Positions 58,621 to 64,000 of a DNA stretch of 64,000 nucleotides are shown in pieces. This stretch comes from Strongylocentrotus purpuratus (lineage: Eukaryota; Echinodermata; Echinoidea; Camarodonta; Strongylocentrotidae), in contig NW_022145611.1 in the NCBI RefSeq assembly GCF_000002235.5, positions 8,624,242-8,688,241 of the forward strand. Direction: 5' to 3'. Within the stretch, counting starts at the first letter, position 1, and each line of letters begins with the position of its first letter. The notes under the pieces are model-generated. The model saw only the letters and a program-made list of their open reading frames with translations, was not told where the DNA came from and ran no database searches. The position numbers and the translations under genes are program-made.

Positions 58621-61600
58621 GCCTCATTACACAAAAATATTTCAACGCTACAGGTAATTTTATTCAGTTGGTAATAAAAATAGATATGAATTCCACTCAT
58701 TTCTATCATCCAATCTATCATATATGTAGCTTCTCAGAATCGGTGCAGCACTGGTTTCAGACTGACAGGCAAGACATGAATATCAACATGTATATATCCT
58801 GTCCCTGTAGACAAGCCTGTGTCAAATTACTTATGCATGTTTATGGGCTCACCATGAAATTGCCAACACCAGCTAGTATATTACTTTACATCAATCAAGA
58901 ATTTAACTAAAACATGCTTGTGGTGGCTGCGGACTGCGAAGAACTCGATCAGGGATTACGAAGCACTTTAAAAAGCATGTACAGGGATGTTGTAGGGCCT
59001 CAGTGTGCACAGAAGGCAGCATCTGTTCAAATATGCAAGGGCTGTTCAAGCCTATTTTCGATTCCCTTGTCTGTGATTAGAGCATTCTTCAAATGCCACA
59101 CGCATGTTCATTACACGGCTGTGGATGAAACATACGTCTACTTCTGCGCTCAAATGTCATTCTTCCAACTTTCGACCCATGACTTCAATACAGATATTAG
59201 AACTTCTATGCTACATTCCATGCTTGAATTCATATCCTTACATTCCTCCGCATGAACAGGATACGGGAAATATGAGAACGCACCAAGTCCATTGTCAAGT
59301 GTAAAGGAGGCTACCCTAGTGCAATTTCAAGGAGAGCACAATGCTGAACTGTGATGCTCTGCACAGTATAGACTTCAATTTCATAAATTTCCTTGGTAAT
59401 GAATGAGCAAAATAATCTGCTCAGTCATTTGAAAAGTGCATTTTTTATGCAATAGCAAATAGCATAAGCACAAAAGTACTTGGTATAAATGTAACAGGGG
59501 ATCATAACCATCTTTTATGCAGTCAATTTCATAACAAACTAAATTGAGCTCCAATGAAAACCTTTACATTTTCATCTTTTTAATATGGTTTTCATGTGGT
59601 CAGGCTATCCCACAATAATTGAAGCATATTGTGGTGTTATTTGTTTGTATTGAGATACAGAAGTTTCAACAAAATCTCTTCTTAGTAAAATGTTGGCCCC
59701 AAGAATTTCAAGTTTAAATGTCAATAAACTTTTTTGAGGATCACCATTTCTCACATAAGCCTTACACAGAAGTGTCACTGTCTCCGAAAGGTCATAACTG
59801 GTAGTAGCGAAAAAAAAACAAGGATAATTAGGACCCTGATGTATGCAAACGAAGATTCCACTTTAGTTCTACAAGTGTAATGCGACCCTAGCCCGATGAA
59901 TATTACATTGGGGCCTGAGTAACGGACACCAAAGTCTGTATTTTTCTTGCATCAAACCTTCTTAAAATACCAAACAAGGCTGCATCTTATATGTAAGCTT
60001 TGTTAAACCTTCAGTCTTACATTTGGTTTGTATTCATCTACATACTGATGCCCTTTGGAGGTCATGAATATTGAGAAGGTAGAAGTGGTATCGGTTTCAT
60101 CAGTGCCCTTAGGTAAAAAAAAAAAGAAAAAGGTATATGTGTGGGTGGATGTGTGTGTGTGTGGTATAATACGCTCTCTGCATCTTAAAAAAAAAACCAT
60201 AGCAAAAAAATGACATATATTTGTCAAGTCCTTTACATTCTCTATTCTTATTTACACGTTGGGGTATTTATCGTCACATTATATCTTATCAAATACCTAC
60301 TCTATTGCAAACCCATTGTGCATCAATACATTTGAAGATCATTTTAATTGAATGGGATAATCAGTATCATCTCTTTCTTTAGTTTATTTTTTTAATGGTG
60401 TGTGGAACAATACACTCTCTGACAAGTCTCAGGATCTTTTACTACAGAACTATGTGTATTTAACTTTTAATAAGGAATCCTCAAATGCTTCATTGGATAT
60501 CAAAGAGAAGTGGTCAGTCTTTTATTCATGCATTTCAATCATAGTAAAAACTAAAAAAGGACATGTGTCTAATCCTGTCCAATCAAAGTCCAAGCAAAGG
60601 CACACACATACACTTGAGCCCCATTCTCATCCAATGCTATAAAATTGCCTTTAAAAAATCTGCTGCTGTACAAGATATGAACCTTGCTGCATGCAGCTAC
60701 TTTTCTACACCTCCACTTGCCAATGATTTGCATGTAAAACTTGTTTATAAATTTTGAGGCACGTTTACTTTTGTTAAAGGCCATAAGTCATCATGTGTGA
60801 AGTCTATATAATTACAATAAAAAGTCACTATGTACATCACAAGCTCTGAAGATCTAGCTCGTCTTAAACATGGAGTGGTGTCAAAATAGCTGTACGTGAA
60901 ATTGGAGCTGTAGTGAGTGTAATACTTGGTATTAATACCTGAAAAGACTTAAATTAGTCTATAGATTCCAGACTCTGCGTAACTTGTTTTAGCGAGCAGG
61001 GAAAACCTACCCCACTTGATAGTGGGCTAGAATGTCATAGCTTGTAAACGCAATTTGAAATATCACGGAGTTGGGCGAGTGTCACAGGAAGTCATTTTTA
61101 TTCTGTTGTTTAATCTGCAAGTAGACAATGCATGCATTTGACGCTTCAACGATAACCATTGGGATTTGGGCCCACTTGTATGTCAGCTTGAAATTGATCA
61201 TGTCAAATACTAACAGCTGCAATACAAGGCCTAACTAAGTGTAGTCTACAGGCCCAAAGTAATCAGACCCTGCATGATCACCAAAAAGGTTTTGTGGCTG
61301 TAAACTAAATGTTGCTAATCGCGGTGACTTCACGGTCAATTAGCGCGGAGTATAAAAGTTCACAGTAAGTACCATAGATTTCTCGAGTTGATTTGATCCC
61401 CATCCCATACCATCATTATGTCTATATACCTACAGAAAGGCCCCTGCAGAACAGCGTAGCATCAAAACATTAGAATGCATCGCAGCATGCCATGGGATAG
61501 TATGCTTTTGGCGTAGCAATTATAGTAACTCTCGTCATGCATTCAAATCAAGAGAATAATAAAAGGTTCCTAAGAAGGGTATAGTGAAACCGCAGTATAC

Positions 61601-64000
61601 TAATTTGTCCTGTAAGCTTTAAAAGCAAGAAGATTAGCTTTACATCCTTTTTTTTTCCTTTTTCATTTGCCAAAAGGGGGATTGTGAATTTATAAGCAAA
61701 GAAAGATTAAGGAGTTCTAAGTAATCTCATTCCTATACCATCATTTTTCAGATTCACCTACTTAACTATAACAATATAAACCATCTACATGTACATCATG
61801 TACATCATGCACATTTTCAGCCCAAGATTACAGACTTCCATCTCTATGAGCAATTTATTCTTCTCCACCATCATTTTATGGTTTCCCATTGAGTTAAACG
61901 ACAAAAACCACATTTATTTCAACCCAAGATTTTAGACTTCAGAAGCAATTTATTTTCTTCTCTCTTGGCTTACAGAAAATCAAGTCTCTTCTGGCATTGA
62001 TCATACAAAATTGAACAGAATGTACATATTTTGAGTGAAGGCAATTGCAGAATGGAGACATTGAAAATGGCAAGTATTCCAGCTGGGTGCTTTCAAAGAT
62101 TTTTGTTTATTAGCAGAAAATACTAGGCAGTCTGATTGGGACATGCTGGGAATGGAAAATAGCATGGAAAATTGGATGAATTGATTGGTGAACTTTAAGA
62201 TATTCTTCAACTGCCCTTTTTTCCAATCTTCTTCTGGTTTGAGTGATACGACATGTTTTGAATACAATACACAGCCTGAGAAACATGGACATGAAATTTA
62301 CGCAAAAAGAAATCTTCAAGAGATGAAGATGAGGACAGAATAAAGGCGCAGATAACAATGTACATGCTTATTATATTCTTTGTATTGAACATGTACATGT
62401 ATGGTACATATATGACCTCTTATCAAATTATAATGATATAAAGGATGAAAAACTAGATCAATGTTAGTTTGTAAATCTCAGGAGAGACAACAAAATGCAT
62501 GAATTGCATTATTATACTGATGGTAGATTTACTGCTGTATTGTACGATAAAGGTCTATAAAAAATGAAAAATGGGGGGAAATATATAATTTCCCCTCCTT
62601 TGACCTCTTTCACACATCCACACACTCATTCATGCATAAACTTTAGTTTCATTCTCATATTAGCTTTCAACGATTTTCTTATACTTCTGTTATAAGGCTC
62701 ACATTATTAAACCATCCACATCTTACTGCTCTCCTTGACCTTTATGCTATTTAATTGAAAATTTTGTAAACTGATTCTAAAAGATAGAATAAATGCAGGA
62801 TACAAAGAGAAAACAACAACCAGAGAAAGACAGCACAACACTAAGCATTGGTAATGTGTTATTCCAATTAGGAATGAAATCTTCCTTGCAATTCAATCTC
62901 GCCAATGAAACAACGTTTTAAACATGCATGGCCAATCAAGAATGGTACTCCAAAAGTGTGTTTCAGTCGGCAGAAATAAATTTTCAGCTTCCCTAGATTT
63001 ACACGTTCTTACATCGCTTCCGTCGCACACATCACAAGACATCTAATCATTCGCTTGACAGAAATGTCCACGACAACATTGAAGGATTTTTCATGATTGC
63101 CTAGCTCTTTAAAAATGACCGCACAGGTACCCTTAGAATTTTCTTGCATGAGAGCACCCAACAGAAATATGTTCATGTACATGCAGATGTTATGCTTCTT
63201 TTATTACATTACCAAAAGAGCTACCGGTAAATGTACATGTATGTAGTATTCTTTTTGGTATGTTTACTATACTGAATAACAGTATACAGTAGTTCAAAAA
63301 ATGAAATCTTCAAAAACATATGATGTAACTCAATGTATTCATGTTTCACATTATGAATATTCATGTATAAAGATAATCCAAGTAAATGTACATGCGGACA
63401 ACAGAAATGAATAAGAGAGAAGAAATAGGGTTTCATAATTAAGAAATATATCAAAAACCTCATGTATCTCAGTTCTTTCGATAATTGGGTCATATTATGA
63501 TGTAATCGTAATGACGTAAACTTGGGAAACCCAATTCTACCAAAGAGTCAATCCATTTTTCATATTGACTGATAAACTGTCAATCAAATATATATGGTAA
63601 ACAGAATGATTAATAGTACCTGATCGTTGTACAAGAGTGTATACATTTTTGGAAGCATATAAATTTGCTTCGCTCTGTAGATAAAGGTAAACATGTACAT
63701 GCACAATGAAGTGAAAAAGAAAATAAATAGAACTTGCACAATCAATCGAGTCCATTTTCATGTACACAGTCGATAAAAGGCAATTATCCTTTTACACTCA
63801 AATGGATACATTTCTTTTGCAATTACTACAGGACATTAATTGAATTCAGAAACCCAAATATAAATTTAATTGCACAAAGTGGCCAAACACACACAAACAC
63901 ACAGAGTCAACTGCATGCTACAATGCATTAGTCAAAGCCATACAACGAACGTGCAGGTGATATAGAAATGGCGGGTACCTTCGCTACTCAGGGGATTCTA

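Larger units (their letters stand above)
48006..64000 (-). other. NCX intron upstream of the 47911-48005 exon, at least 16 kb
   Basis: No coding exon was recognised here. It holds an (AAT)n tract (49008-49088), the nested inverted-repeat element 51925-52224, a minisatellite (55240-55760), a TA-run with a repeat tail (58171-58280), a SINE (58409-58620) and TC tracts near 57370-57540. A GC-richer block (53090-53240) and a run of degenerate ~130-170-bp similarities at 56200-56900 are also present. Palindromic ACATGTACATGT words are frequent towards the right end. The intervals 49100-51900, 52250-53090, 53250-55080, 58650-61600 and 61700-63900 show nothing I can name. Confidence 0.6.

Noticed and set aside
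58617-59255. Two adjacent plus-strand ORFs (97 and 113 codons)
   Set aside because: The first starts at the edge of a SINE. Neither has a recognisable domain, and a stop separates them without good splice sites.
63940-64000. Another exchanger exon at the right edge (GAAG|GTACCC donor on the minus strand)
   Set aside because: All three minus-strand frames contain a stop within the ~20 bases available before the edge, and no NCX motif is seen.

Overview
This is AT-rich animal DNA, almost all intron and repeats. The repeat set suggests an invertebrate deuterostome, most likely an echinoid: tRNA-derived SINEs ending in a 'TAAAGCYGGRGTAATAATT'-like tail, 'CAGGGGCGGATCCA' elements, many short inverted-repeat DNA transposons, and long (TC)n/(GA)n tracts. 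Placement below 'echinoid-like' is not supported.

One host gene is recognisable. It is a plasma-membrane Na+/Ca2+ exchanger (SLC8/NCX family) on the minus strand, running through the whole window. Four coding exons are visible, in transcription order: 48005-47911 (second Calx-beta domain, variable-region start), 40084-39971 (a lysine-rich 38-residue cassette), 19506-19355 (end of the second Calx-beta domain) and 3794-3695 (linker to the C-terminal membrane block). Their splice phases fit together. The cassette is 114 bp with phase 1 at both ends, so it can be included or skipped in frame. The large first coding exon must lie above 64000 and the C-terminal membrane exons below position 1. No other host gene is recognisable.

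Region by region. 1-3694: a decayed L1/Tx1-like LINE on the plus strand, then a SINE. 3795-19354 (intron): a two-copy 117-bp repeat, inverted-repeat elements (hAT-like 6761-7110; hairpin 7985-8080; 12207-12331; 13893-14336) and GA/TC tracts. 19507-39970 (intron): a hairpin-bearing tandem array at 20.0-21.8 kb split by a 382-bp TA-flanked element; a TC satellite; a 780-bp Harbinger-type element at 27963-28742 with a perfect 32-bp terminal inverted repeat, whose empty site is preserved in a neighbouring repeat unit; and further tandem repeats at 32.6 and 37.5 kb. 40085-47910 (intron): a hairpin element with 10-bp target duplications, a 516-bp element with TAA target duplications, and a degenerate tandem array. 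48006-64000 (intron): a nested inverted-repeat element at 51.9 kb, a ~150-bp minisatellite at 55.2 kb and a SINE at 58.4 kb.

The main non-coding theme is a family of short imperfect hairpins (arms around CCAGAAGG...GTTAAC), with about 25 copies scattered through the introns and concentrated in or beside tandem arrays.
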